NCBI GenBank assembly: GCA_037126765.1
Contig: JBBCBC010000007.1
Span: 21,089,667-21,153,666, forward strand
DNA length: 64,000 nt
Direction: 5' to 3'
Origin: Stenogyne calaminthoides
Lineage: Eukaryota > Streptophyta > Magnoliopsida > Lamiales > Lamiaceae
In this document: positions 33,415 to 46,220 of the stretch, in pieces
Position numbering within the stretch: position 1 is the stretch's first letter
Layout of the letters: each line of letters opens with the position of its first letter
Made by a program: the position numbers and the translations under genes
Notes under the pieces: model-generated
Database searches by the model: none
Seen by the model: only the letters and a program-made list of their open reading frames with translations
Told to the model about the DNA's origin: nothing

Positions 33415-34544
33415 ACCGAAGTTCACACTCAACCGATCCTGTAAATCAAAAACTAGAATCCCTAGTCTGAATTCGTCAGAACAAACTTAACCTAACTTTG
33501 GTTTGGGGTAAAGATTTGTTTGCGTTTGAACTAGGTTGAGATTTTCCCGCATAAATTGTTTCTTAAAATTTCAATACAAGGATGAGAAAATTTCGCTTAA
33601 GCTGTGATATTACATTTGTGCTTAGATCTGTGGGTAGAACACTCTTGAATATATGTATTTGCCTCAGGTTCTATGGTGGGAATGCTTGAGTATATGTCTT
33701 CTAGCTCAGAAAGCATCATTTGCTACATTCTCCACACTTCATTAATTTAATAATGTAAGGAAGAATCAGATGATAGGAAGGTGGATTTGAATGTTACCGC
33801 TGGAGAGAATCACATTCAAATCCATACTATTCCAGCCTTTTGCAGCTTTGTCGCTTGTTGCCTCTCATTGGTCCACGCCATTTAACCTAACGACTATATT
33901 CTCCGGGCTTTCGAGTCTCAAGATCTTCTGCCCTATCCGAGCCTTCGTTATTCGAGTTCTTCCGAGCCTTCAAAGTTATCCGCCATTGAGCCTTCAGGCT
34001 TCCTTTGATTCAGCCAGGACTTTCAATGGACTCACCGATCAGTATAATCGACACCAGTTTTCATCGAAGTTCACTCTAAATTCAAATGATCCCGACCTCG
34101 TGTCACATCGACTCAGCTATCTCGATTTTTTCACTGATCCGACTACCGACCGACGATCAACACGCCTTCAAGTCACCACCATCTGATAGCATCGTAGTCA
34201 AGAGCATTAGGTTAGTATATCGCTTTATCATATCCGATTCATCACGCTCGATCTTGATCACCCCATCTCGCCATCTTCCTCGACCAACCTTCTTCCGACG
34301 GTCGGGTTTTATTTTTTTCACATCCGACGGTATCAATACTTCATCAGCTTAATCCTCGAACTCATCTTTCCTTTATCTCGATCTCGAATATTTCGCTCGG
34401 AAATTTCGCCTAATCTCTCGATTATCTTCTTTTCCGCGAGTCTCCTAAATTTGTTCTTTTTCGCTCTTAACTTAATTGTGAAATTAGTCAATAAACAAGT
34501 TGGTAATATTTTGACATAATTTATCAAAATAAAATATCCCAACA
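33415..34544 (-). repeat. Solo copia LTR, 5' part
   Basis: The remaining part of the solo LTR begun at 11981. It resumes with the duplicated ACCGA and GTTCACACTCAACCGATCC and ends at CCCAACA (minus-strand start TGTTGGGATATTTTATT). The target duplication CTAAC follows at 34545-34549. The 131-aa plus-strand frame at 33791-34186 lies wholly in LTR sequence and is not a gene. Confidence 0.85.
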
Positions 34545-34549
34545 CTAAC

Positions 34550-35928
34550 AAACCATGTAACATTAACAACCGCAATAAAGATGTAAAGGTCACCCACCTT
34601 TTGAACTTTTAAAGTAAAGTTAAACTCTTTGAAAAAACGCGAGATGAGAGCTTAAAACATGGACGCCCGAGTTCGGCACACTTCACCTAAAGCAGCCTAT
34701 ATAATTTAGTCTTATTCGTAAATCATTAAGTTTTATCGAAGATTCATTCGTGAGTTTAATCGGACGCAGCTCCATTCCTTATGGTTTTCTACATTCAAAA
34801 CATACACATAAGAATATCATTTGCAAAAGAATCAAAATAATTATGTAGAGTTGACTTTAAGTGTGTGATTGATCAAATATTTCCATTTATCGAAAAATAA
34901 TCCAACGCTTTTTTTTTTTTCAAAAATCTTTAACATACTTTTGGCTACTCATAAAAATCCAAAAGTTACATGTAGGGACATATTGACATATAGAATACGT
35001 TTCACTACTTGAAATTTCCATAAAAAGAAATCGATTAATTAAATTCTAATTTTCATTTTCAAACAAAGCTGTTTAACTTCTGAAAAAATTTATTAAAATA
35101 CTTTTGGCCCTAAATAAATTCTCCAAAATTACAGTAGCTTCCCAAATATCATATAGAATAAGTTTGTACCAAAATATAAACTAATATTTTAGCTAAAAGT
35201 ATAAGATATCAAGATTTGAATCCAGAACAGGGACTTCTAAACATGCAGTTTTATAGCCAACACTTCAAAATCCAAATAAAATACGAAAACATCGAAATAA
35301 AATTCCAAAACTTTTATAGATAAGGATCTTGATCAATTATATAATCTATAAAAACAAGTATCATAAAAAACATTCCCCAAAGTCCTTTCCTATTCGTTTT
35401 CCCCTGAAACATAACACAAACCGATCAGTTTTCTTCTTTGCAAGATTTGTAACTAATAAACCATATATCCAAAAATTACTAAATTTTATCATGTGTCAGA
35501 GACGTCAACTAGAACATTACATGTAAATTTCATAATTTTATAAGTAGCCGATAATTATATAAAATCGTACAAGCTCACTGATTTTCTTACCCTGATTGAG
35601 CTTTTGAACTTTAAACACTTAGAACCCCTTGAGAAAACTTGATAGGAGTGTAGAATGAATTTGATGATTTTTCAGAATGAAGAGGGGGGGGGGGGGTTGC
35701 CCAACATGGAGAAAAAGAAGAAGATAACGCCTAGTTAATTAATTCAAACTAATGGAGATAAGCTTGGACCAAGTGGATGAGCATAGACAAAGATCTAGAT
35801 ATTTTAAAAGATTCCTAATCTTACCAATTATCCCATGTGACATAATACATTAAATATTAATAAATATTAAGTTATAGTTAGTTAAAATAATACTAAGAGT
35901 GTAAGAGGGAAATTTTGGTTTTTTTTTT
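34550..35928. other. Non-coding repeat remnant, no gene seen
   Basis: The expected continuation of the LTR-like sequence interrupted at 11980. It is AT-rich with no ORF of note and no PBS or PPT. A run of 13 G residues lies at 35684-35696 and a T-run just before the next LTR. Confidence 0.5.
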
Positions 35929-37845
35929 TGTTGGGAGATGAATTTAATAAAGATATGATTTGATTAGATCCCAAAACCCCCTGAAAGTACGTAAACCTAA
36001 GTTTCCAAGTTTCAAAGATGAAACAAGAAAACCCAAGTCTCAAAGTGAGAAACTGAGATACTCAAGACTCAGTATGAAACTGAGATACTGAAGACTCAGT
36101 ATGAAACGGAGATATCGGCGACTAGATGAAACCGAAATCAAGACTCAAGATGAAGACTCAAGATATCAACAAGATATCTATGAAGACTCGTAAGATTAAA
36201 ACTCAAGACTAAGATCTCAAGACTCAAGACGTAAGATCAAGAATCAAGATCAAGAATACCGAAGGCACAAAGAATTCATCAAGAGTCAAGAGAATAATCG
36301 AATGCTCAAGATAAACCAATGTTCGGAGGCACCAACATATTCATCCGGCGGATTAACATCGAGAAGCATCGCGGATTCTTAGAAAATAGATATTTGCCAA
36401 GACATTCAAATGTAGATAAAAGGAACTAAGACAAAGTGTTAAGTTATATCACTCGTGAGATTGTAACCAAAGAGAGTCGTTGAGTTGTCTACCTTTAATC
36501 GAGACAAAAGTCAAAAAGAGGAAGACAACACTGCATTCATATCGACACCGACAAAATGGCGGTGTCAATCACGAAAAAATGTCGTATACCAAGTTCCACA
36601 AGAAAAACGAAGAACGGGCTACATAAAAGGCTATTGCCCAAAACGTGTTAGAGTGTCAAACCCTAAATATAGCCATTGCACACCATAAGAGGAAACCCAT
36701 CAAGCTATCTCTCCAATCCATAGTTTTAAGAGTGGACCTTTGTGTATGCCTATAAATACTGTGACATTCTACATTGAAAGGTTACTTGAAATTTCCAGAA
36801 GCAACTCAAGAGCTCAAACTTATTATTAGAAGTTGAAGCACCGAAACCCAAGAATTTCCAAGTGCTTTTAAATCTAAGAGAGCTCATTCAACTAAGCCTA
36901 GCTTGATAAGATATATCCAAAAGCTTAGTCGAGATATCCTAGCCTCAGATTATTCTTTATTGTAAAGGATATATCCTAGTCGAACCAATCAAGAAACCCC
37001 AAACCCTTTGTAAGGTAGTTGGAGGTGATTGTTGGTGAGATTCGAGTTGTAAAGAGAGTAAACTACATTGGAGGTAGTCGAAAAGCTCTAGGAGAAGGTA
37101 AGCTACCGTGGTAGTCCCGGAAGCTTATGTGAGTTGAGGTAAACCACAGAGAGGCAAAAAAGCTCAAGGTCGTTGAGTAAGTAAAACTGCCAGCGATAGT
37201 CAAAAACTCGTGTACGAAAGGAGTAAGTAAACCATGAGGTAAAATGAAAGCTCAAGGAAGGGATTAGTGAATTTCTCTCAAGAGATGAGAGAGAGTGGAC
37301 GAGGAGCTTGAAGTCTCAAACCACTATAAATTGTCGTGGTTTATTTTCGCTTTTGCTTTGCTTAAATCAAGGTATATTTTTCTCAAAGACATTTTTCACC
37401 GTATTCACTTCTGAATCAATCCACCGAAGTTGCATAAATTCGAAACACGCCTCATTCACTATTCCATTAAAATAAGGTTTTCAAAGAAAAGCTTAAAACG
37501 AGTATAAACTAAGTACAACCATTTCACAGATCCGAAAGTAAATTTATAACAGATAAGCATTTCAAACCGAACTTACTCTTTCCGAGGTTCAAGAAGAAGT
37601 ATCTAATCTAAGCAACTCAGATCTCTCGAAAAACTCAGACTTTGAGGCTGGGATTATTCGAGGTATCCGAAAGTGTACTCGTGATCACTGCCTCGCATAG
37701 ATTTCGACCAGAGCGATTTCAGGCTTCAGACCAAATCATCGACAACTCCGCCGACCTAAGCCGACCTCGGTGAAGAAAAGTTTGTAACACCAACACGCGG
37801 TATTCCCCCCATACACGCAGTAAGACCTGCTTGCACCGACCAACA
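35929..37845 (+). repeat. 5' LTR of element 1
   Basis: A 1917-bp LTR from TGTTGGGAGATG to ACCAACA. It holds GAAGACTC-rich repeats (36050-36260), a TATA box after AAACCAC near 37322, and about five copies of a 44-bp repeat containing GTAAACTAC and GGTAGTC (37057-37272). The following AGTGGTATCGTGAAAGC is a damaged initiator-tRNA-Met PBS. Confidence 0.85.
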
Positions 37846-37979
37846 AGTGGTATCGTGAAAGCAAAGGTTCAACTCGAACACCGCTTTGTCGACCTAAGTT
37901 TTATTTTCTAAAAATACTTGTGGCTCCATTCCTGGAATCCATCTTATTTGTCAATTCCAAAAGACCTGCATAAAGCGTT

Positions 37980-40240
37980 CCTAAGAACTTCCCATGTTCT
38001 CGCGGAGAACTAGATTTGCGGAGACGAGAATGCAGCACATCTCAGATTCTAAACATGAACGAATGTGCAGACAAGTCTCTGCTGCCATCTAATTCCATCA
38101 GAATCCCTGTGAGAATGTAAAATGAGAGAAACAATCCTAGAGCAGACTTTTAAAGTCCGATGATCTTAACCCAATTTCGAGGGAGAGGAAGTAGTCAATC
38201 TGTATTATTAATAAAGACACACTATACAAAGACAATTCGCATATACGGTGTGACGGGAATGATCTTCAATCAGAATATCAAGAAAAGAAATTTGGGGATA
38301 CACTCAATAATGTGCCAAGGCATGATCATATCATGAAACAAACTTTCGGGCCAGTAATTGGAAAGTTTGATAGTTTTGAACGTGATGAAGGTGAATCTAT
38401 GTAATAAATCTGGGTGTCGATTCACTGGGTATTATGAATGATCTAAATGCACTTGGTTAAATATCTACAAAGAGAAGTTGGTATTGAAAAATTTAGAGGT
38501 CTTCTAAGAAAATGGATATACATGGTGGTGATTGAAAAACACCAAAAACATTAATCTTAATGACCTACCAATGCTTCCTCTCCTCGAACAAGGCTCATGA
38601 AGTTCAGAATCGATAAGAACTAAAAGTGTCGATGTAAAGAAAGATGATTCATCATCAAGAAAAACGCTGCTTTTTTTAAAGCCAAAGATAAAACCCAGAA
38701 ACTAGAGAGTCCGAGAACTCCCTTGCTTAAAATAAGGATGAACTTGAGGATAAGCTGAAGACCGATGGCAAGGAGGTTTGAAAGAATTAGTCACGGAAAT
38801 AATACAAAACTATTACAGGAACAAAGGTACCAGTAAAACCGAGGATGCGGACGATCAACCGAGAAGAAGTTAAGGATCTCGAAGTTTAGGGATTCTATCC
38901 AAAAGGAAGGACCCAAGTCCAAAGAAGAAAGTGATCGTGATGTGATGATGCTAACAGATGCTATAATCACAAGTAGCGTCAAAATTTCCAAAGATAGATC
39001 GTCTGCATCCGAAAGTGCTAAGGAGGAGAGAAAGGCAAGCTGTTATATCAAGCAAGTTCTCTAGCAAAAGCGCCATGGTTGTAGAAGAAGAAACACATTC
39101 TCGAGTGAGGGATCTAGCTTCAAGTGAAATATTCTCGTGACAGCCGAAATGATGATTCCACTGATGGCTACTGAGGAGGTAAACTTTTCTTTTCTCTGTT
39201 GCTCCTACACTAGCAATAAGAGTTGTCAAGTTCAACCTGTAAATAAATATTTCGACCGATGGATTCTTTGAGAGTTCTAACCAAGGAATTATGTCAAGTT
39301 TTACAAGAACTGCTAAACGAAATCAAGAGCGTAACAAAGAACGAAAAGCTGAAAATCTAAAATGGAAAGCCTCTAGTAACATCAAATCAATTTCAATTAA
39401 TTGGAGTCAGCCGATGAACTTGATGTTCGAAAAGTACAACCTCAGAGAAAGAGAAGTTGATAGTGACCCTAACTGAAGTTGGAGAAATCCACCCAAGAGA
39501 TCTCAACCGACGTAATCCGTTCAATGACCTCTCTCGAGAAGCATTTAAACTCTACGTAATGTGAGGATAGTGTGATGGCTAGCTAACTCTATTGAATAAC
39601 GTGATCTAAAAGTAATAATGAAATCTGTGAGTTACCAGAGATCTCACAATTATGTAACTGGATTGGGATACATTCTGTGAACTCCCGCTGTGTCATCTCA
39701 ATGCTGCATCAAGTAGCAAGACAATCTTTGTAAAATCAAGTGGCACCTACACTTCAAAATGAAGAAAATGCCCATATTGTAGATACGGAAAAGGACCCAG
39801 GAGCCTGCAGAGAACCGAATGATCAAAGTAGGAAAGCCCAAACCTCAAAGCATAGGAAAACCCGAGTAATTCCAAATGGAAAATTTCAGTACTTAAAGCC
39901 TCGACTAAGAATGCAAACCCGAAAGGATCTCGTGACCTAACCATCGAGAATCTTCAAGAGAAACACAAGCAGGGACATTCTCAATCAAGAGACTGCTCCT
40001 AAGTATACCAAGACTCCAATAAGACAGTAACTCGAACTCCTACTTGCCTAAGGGTAAAGGTTACCTCGAACCCGAAGTCAACAAAGATCTTGCATCAACA
40101 AGACGAAAAGCCAAAGCAAATGAACAAAAAGGTTCAACTCAAGAAAATTCAAAAGCCTATGTTCATGCTAAGACTAAGACTCATAATAATGTGAAACTCG
40201 CTAAGGCACCCAAAGAGTAGTAAATGGTATGTAGATGTTT
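37980..40240 (+). pseudogene. gag of element 1
   Basis: It starts near the ACTTCCCATGTTCTC sequence shared by the family and reads, across frameshifts, SVENYDL-like, then NNVPRHDHIMKQ and IGKFDSFERDEGES (38300-38400). The latter is the UBN2-type gag core also seen in element 2. The C-terminal basic part lies near 39740-40200. No intact frame exceeds about 70 residues. Gag forms the virus-like particle that packages the element RNA. Confidence 0.65.
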
Positions 40241-41302
40241 ATGGAAGACAGACGTACCCAGTAATTAGAGTTGTCGCGACGGATTCCGAAGGCACAGCCT
40301 AACCCTAGTAGGACTTACACAAATTGGTACCTTAAAAAATCGATCTATTTTTCGGTGATAAAACAAGTAAGACCGAAATGATTAAAGATCACATGATCAT
40401 CGAATGAGGAGATAAAAAAGCCCCCGATGTATGGTATCTCTCGACAAGGGATGCTCAAGACATATGATGATTCAAGAAGATACTCAAAGGATCACGCTGG
40501 AACAAAGAGGCCCTCAGATCACTTTTTTGAGATAAACTCCGGATGACCAAGGATATGGAACTTTGAAAATAAATCAGCTTCATATCCATGGTGTTTTCCA
40601 TATGTATCCGGATCAAAGGACAACTTCGCTTTCAATAAGCCAATTTCAAAAGATAAGTGGTTTTAATGTTGAGTTCTAAGAACTTATGTTATGAAAGATA
40701 ATACATCATGCAAAAGTACATCGGACTGCACTAGAAAAGGAAATGTATCTTGGTCGATTGGAGTTCAACTACTAAAGATACATGTTCGTTGCTAAAAGTT
40801 CCATGATAATCAGCTTGGTTATGGCATAAAATGAAACGACCAATTAATTTTCAAAACCCTCAATGTTTTGCAAGATTAGCTCGGTGGAGAGGGTCGCCTA
40901 ACGAAGTGTTCGGAAGAACATATTTGTGATGTGTGCCAAAAAGGAAAACAAATTAGAGCATCATTTAAAAGCAAAGTAGATGTTTCTATCCAAAGAATAC
41001 TTCATTGTTTTGCATATGGATCTTTTATCCTATAACACCAAAGGAGCACCAATATGCGAATACACACTAAGAGTAGTTGATGATCACTCAAGATATATAC
41101 TGGTTATATTCTTACTCAAGAAGAAAGAGACTATAAAGCTACTGTATTCATCGAAAAGGCTCACTTTGAGAAAAATCTGAAAGTGTGGCTCAAAATCGCA
41201 TCTAATTAAGGAACCGAATTTTATAAAACCATATTATATCCGACATCAAGGCAAAGAAATGGAATTACTCATGAAACATCACGTAAGGACCCCCTCAACA
41301 AA
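40241..41302 (+). pseudogene. Protease and integrase N-part of element 1
   Basis: APDVWYL precedes the protease site at about 40420-40450, where element 3 has LDSGCSRHMTG; here the site is damaged. Integrase follows: a HHCC remnant (ICDVCQKGKQIRAS near 40920) and VVDDHSRYI (41070-41100). The sequence ends at the RTPQQN-type position where the N gap starts. Confidence 0.65.
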
Positions 41303-41802
41303 NNNNNNNNNNNNNNNNNNNNNNNNNNNNNNNNNNNNNNNNNNNNNNNNNNNNNNNNNNNNNNNNNNNNNNNNNNNNNNNNNNNNNNNNNNNNNNNNNN
41401 NNNNNNNNNNNNNNNNNNNNNNNNNNNNNNNNNNNNNNNNNNNNNNNNNNNNNNNNNNNNNNNNNNNNNNNNNNNNNNNNNNNNNNNNNNNNNNNNNNNN
41501 NNNNNNNNNNNNNNNNNNNNNNNNNNNNNNNNNNNNNNNNNNNNNNNNNNNNNNNNNNNNNNNNNNNNNNNNNNNNNNNNNNNNNNNNNNNNNNNNNNNN
41601 NNNNNNNNNNNNNNNNNNNNNNNNNNNNNNNNNNNNNNNNNNNNNNNNNNNNNNNNNNNNNNNNNNNNNNNNNNNNNNNNNNNNNNNNNNNNNNNNNNNN
41701 NNNNNNNNNNNNNNNNNNNNNNNNNNNNNNNNNNNNNNNNNNNNNNNNNNNNNNNNNNNNNNNNNNNNNNNNNNNNNNNNNNNNNNNNNNNNNNNNNNNN
41801 NN
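41303..41802. other. Assembly gap, exactly 500 N
   Basis: The round length suggests a scaffold gap of unknown true size. It joins integrase of a plus-strand element to ORF3 of a minus-strand element, so sequence and order across it are uncertain. Open frames across it are artefacts. Confidence 0.98.
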
Positions 41803-44165
41803 TCCGATTCGCTTCCTTCTAGCCGCCTAAGGTTGTTCTTCAAGCACAGAGAACTTCTTCCGCATGTATGTAAATTGGCTTGAGAGAGCTTCCTTGAAAT
41901 ATCTGTCATTCATGCAGCATTGAGCTCATTTCTCAACAGCTGCTCTTCCATCAAAGAAGAATCTCATTCTCTCAACCAACTTTTTGCTTCTAATCATACC
42001 GCTTCCCGATGCTTTTTGCTTTACTGATTAAGCTCACTGACCCCCTCCATCTTGTTTTTTAGCTTTGCTTCCATGGAGTTAGCTTTTTTGTCATAGACCC
42101 TTGAAGCGAAGATCGATTCAAGAGTACTCAATCCTTCAATCTTAAGATTGGTTGGCCAAAACTTCCTCCATTTGAGCAATTTTGTTCAGAATTGGCTCAA
42201 CCTTCTCTAATTTCTCCATCACCGGGGTGAGATCAATCTCAGGAGCATTACTGATCTGCTGTGCCTCCTGAGTTAGCTCTTCATCCTGAGTCTCGGTCAA
42301 CACGAGCTTGATTTTGAATCAGGACTTCACCAGGCTTGGGTGTCCACTGAGCCTCGATCCGCATGTCGACATTCTGATTTAAAGGTAGGAACTTCAGTAA
42401 ACTCGGCATAATTATTAATTGTGCCAAAAGTTACTGAAGGCTAACGATCGAGGATGTTCAACGGCAGTTTGATCGACAAGATCAGTTAGTCTTTCTCCTT
42501 CTGAGATTGACTCTCATCATCCCCTTGTTGGTCCCCATCATGAGATTTGTCAATGGAGCTTGGGGCACCAACTTTAGCATTTCTCTCAGCCACCTTCCTC
42601 TTCACAAGCTCATCAAAATCGAGATTTTCATCCGAGCTTGGTTTTCCTCAACTCCCGAGAATCGGTGAGAAAAGTTGTCTCCCTGCTCCACTCGCCTTCC
42701 CCTAAATGAAGCAATATTAAGCATCTCCGGGAAGAGTTGGTTGAGGATGTAAAGACCGCTGACCTCAATCAAAGAAGATGTCTTGAGGTCAGGAATGAGC
42801 TCGGCCGAGTGTAGATCGAAATTAAGAAATGAACCGCTTCGCCCGATTCGTCTCCATTATCCTTTCTTGATATCGGGCCGGGTCTAATTTGTCAATCCAA
42901 CTCACTCGGGGAGCTCTTCAGTTCATCGGGGGAATATCCGCTGATCCGAGAACTGGAGCGGCATATCTGGCAATCAGAATTGGGCATCTCCTCGGCGGTA
43001 AAAGGCATCTTCATGATCTCATCTCTCGAGGGAATCTGAACTTTCTCGACGGTCTCGAGGTCCTTGGAAATTTTGGAGAAAATTTATGCGAGCTTAGTGA
43101 AGTCTCAAGAACCTCGAGAAGACTTGCTCCATTTTGATCCTATGCCTTTGAGATACCGAGCCAAAACATGTAATGGCGATTTCGAGCAGTTTGGCTCAGT
43201 GAATCTCCTCACCCTCACTTTTTTCATCTTCATCGCTGAGAACCACCATCCTTTTTGTTTTTAGGAGCAGGGTTTTACCTTCAATTTCTCACTTTTCTTC
43301 TGGCTTCCAACAACACCTTCCCCCGGCTTGTTGGGTTTCCTTTTCCGCAACCGGTGATTCCACTTTCTTCTCTTTCTTTCCTTGAAAGTCCTCTTCGCAA
43401 AGAATGAGCTTGAACATCACTTTGGACTTAGGGAATGGGGTAGAGTTGGCAAAAAATATCCTCCTCCTCTCCAAGACATCTCCGCACGAATGCAATTTTG
43501 GTAGCGTGGAGGATTACGCTTTGATAGATATTGCCCCATCATCCTCCCTTTTTTATGACCTTGCTTGCTCAATCACCACCTTGATCAAATATTTCAACTT
43601 GAAAATCCTTGGTGGGTGAGTCTCAATAACGCCATCACGGAGTTTGGGAGGCCGATCCGCTCGAAGCTTCCAGATCGACTCATGATGCACTTTCCCACAA
43701 TATCCATCAACACTCAGATTTCGGGTTGTAGATGCCGGTTTGGCAGAGTTGCCTCAAAGTTAATAGGTTTTCGGCAAATTTGTCAAGATAATCTGCCTCC
43801 CATCCCAACATATACAATGAGGATCATCTCCCTATCGACAACTCAAATACATCGCTCGGGGATGCTTGGGACTATATATAGTTCTTAATAAAATCTACAT
43901 ATTTCATTGATTGTTCGAGATGCAAAATAGAAATCTTAGATTCTATACAATCTTCCTCATCGATTTCCATATTTGCAACAAACTCTATTACCTCACGGGT
44001 ATACTCCTCACGGGTCGATTTTTGACGAGGTTAAATCGGTTCACGCTTAATCGATTAAGTGAGCTTCTTCTTCGTGCTTGGCATTTGACGTGCTCTCCAG
44101 AGACACTACATATTCATACCATGGCTTATTCGTCTTGGCTAATCTCTAAAAATGGTAGGGGCCAT
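41803..44165 (-). pseudogene. SIRE ORF3 (env-like) of element 2, 3'-truncated
   Basis: The ATG at 44165 opens MAPT, the same start as element 3 at 58898, after the same AAACCCTAAATCTTC leader. The body is collinear with element 3: the KFLI-type N-domain near 43560, the basic region near 43300, and an EKVEPILNKIAQMEEV-like coiled coil near 42140-42230. It is cut by the gap at the point matching about 61280 in element 3. Frameshifts are frequent. Function is unknown. Confidence 0.65.
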
Positions 44166-44739
44166 TTGAGATTTTGAAGATTTGAAGATTTAGGGTTTGG
44201 GTTTTACGGGCAAAGGGATTTTCTTGCAGAGGATTTTGGGAACGGGGGTTTGATAAAGTTTTGGCTTGAATGGCTGAAAAGGATTAAATAACTTTGTGAT
44301 CGTGGGAAGTCATACCGTTAGGTGAAAAAAGCGGTTAAGATTAATCCACGATTAATGGGTATGAAAAGGTCGATCCCCAAAAAGTAAGCCGCCATTTTAA
44401 CTTCATTGGTGATTAAATGTAACAGAGCATTTAATGATTGACCTTCTTGAATTTCAAAGATCCTCCCAAAAACATTCCTCGGTGTTTTGTATTTATGCGA
44501 ATGATTTTGAGTTTCACTTTAAGCAATAAATGAGTCGCATTAGTCATTACTTCTTGGACTAATTTCCTCTATCGGCCTTACCGAGTATTGACCTTTGATA
44601 AAATGTCAAGATGATAATCGAGCATCGAAGGGTTCGAGAAGCTTCGAAAGCATCGACCTTCAATAAATGAAGTTTCGAGACTCCATCAAGATTTCCATTT
44701 TATCCCCGAAGTTTCTTAGTAGAATTTCGAGAAAACTTC

Positions 44740-46220
44740 ATGCATCCGAAAACCTTCAATTTTTCGATTTTACTCTATACACCGGATCCAACATCCCTAA
44801 TTCAATCGATAGTTGAAAATCTTGATTCAAACCAAAAGGTATAGTCAAGATATCGGCTCTCTTATCTACAAGATGAATTTTCTCCATCCCGATGTCCTTT
44901 TTTCTCGACATGATCTCCGATGAAGTGATGTTCGATATCCACATGCTTGCATCCGTGTAATCTGGGATTTTTGTGAAATAGCAATGGCACTATTATTGTC
45001 ACAAAATATTGGTACTTCATTGGCTACAACTTTATAATCCCTTAATTGTTGTATCCGAGCCAAAGAATGCACAACGAAAGTTCCTGCGACCATGTATTCA
45101 CTTTAAAAGACTTGGTTGCTACCGAGGTCTATTGCTTTTGAAAACCAAGATATCGGCTTACCTCCAAGAAATTGACAAGTTCTGTAGTGGACTTCGTCAA
45201 TTTCAAGAACCTCCATAATCAAAGATCCGAGTAAACCGTTAATTCAAGGTTATCATCACCGGATACCATAATCCTCTATTCATTGTGCCCTTAAGATACT
45301 TCAAGATCTTTTTGGCACTTCTCCATGTGACTAGCCTTAGGATTAGCTTGGTATCTTGCACATATCCCAACAAAGAAATGTTATATCCGCCTACTTGTCA
45401 TTGTGAGATAGAGCAATGATCCAATGATTCCTCTATAATCAAAGATGACTTCATCGATTTGCCTTTAATCGGGATCCATCTTGTAGTTAGTATTCATAGG
45501 AATTTAACGCATTGCACTTATACACCATATTTGGCAATCGGATCTCGGTGTACTTTGCACGGTTGATGAAGATTCCTTCCTTTGATTGTTTCACTTGAAG
45601 ACCTAGAAAGAAATTCATCTCCCCATCATAGACATCTCAAACTTGCTTTCATCAGTGTAGAAAACTTTTTCACACAACCGATGATTTGGAGATCCAAAGA
45701 TGATATCATCAACATATATCCGAACCAAAGAAGATATCTTCCCATCTTCTATCCTTAATAGAGTTCTATCAACAGCCTTTGACAAAAACCATGGTCGCAG
45801 AAGAAACCGAGAAAGAGTATCATACCATGCTCTGGGTGCTTGTTTAAGACCATACAGAGCTTTTCCGAGCCTGTAAACTTGGTCATTCTTTTTGGAAACC
45901 GTGGAGGTTGTTCTACATAAACCTCTTCTTTAAGCACACCGATTCGAAATGCACTTTTCACATCCATTTGATAGATCGTGAACTTCATGTGGGCGAAAGA
46001 TATGCAAGAAACAACTGATGGTTTTAGTCTTGCACAAAAGCAAAGGTTTCATCATAATCCAAGCCTTCTTCTTGGGAATAACCTTGTGCAACTAGATTGC
46101 CTTGTTTCTTACAATGTTGTTGTTTTCATCTCTTTTATTCTTGAAAACCCATTTGGTTCCAATGACATTGTGCCTTTCGTGTCTATCTACTAGCTCCCAT
46201 ATACTTCATTTCTTGAGAAT
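44740..46220 (-). pseudogene. RT and RNase H of element 2
   Basis: RT: IYQMDVKSAF and EEVYVEQPPRF at 45880-45985, and YVDDII at 45697-45718, the catalytic Asp pair. RNase H: LRDYKVVANEVPIFCDNNSA near 44960-45060, with a HRRSCREK region where element 3 keeps RDHVEKKD. The order matches Ty1/copia RVT_2. Frameshifts split it into fragments. Confidence 0.75.

Larger units (their letters stand above)
35929..41302 (+). mobile_element. SIRE-type copia element 1, truncated by gap
   Basis: A second SIRE-type family, with LTRs near 2 kb. It runs LTR, PBS, gag, protease and integrase in plus orientation and is then cut by the assembly gap inside integrase. It is strongly scrambled compared with element 3. 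Confidence 0.85.

Noticed and set aside
33791..34352. Plus-strand frames of 131 and 88 residues
   Set aside because: They lie wholly inside solo-LTR sequence that aligns with non-coding LTR copies.
35684..35696. Run of 13 G as a possible G-quadruplex
   Set aside because: A single homopolymer in non-coding DNA whose length is unreliable in sequencing; nothing around it supports a function.
41259..41909. Two open frames of about 190-200 residues on both strands
   Set aside because: They are mostly undefined residues across the 500-N gap.
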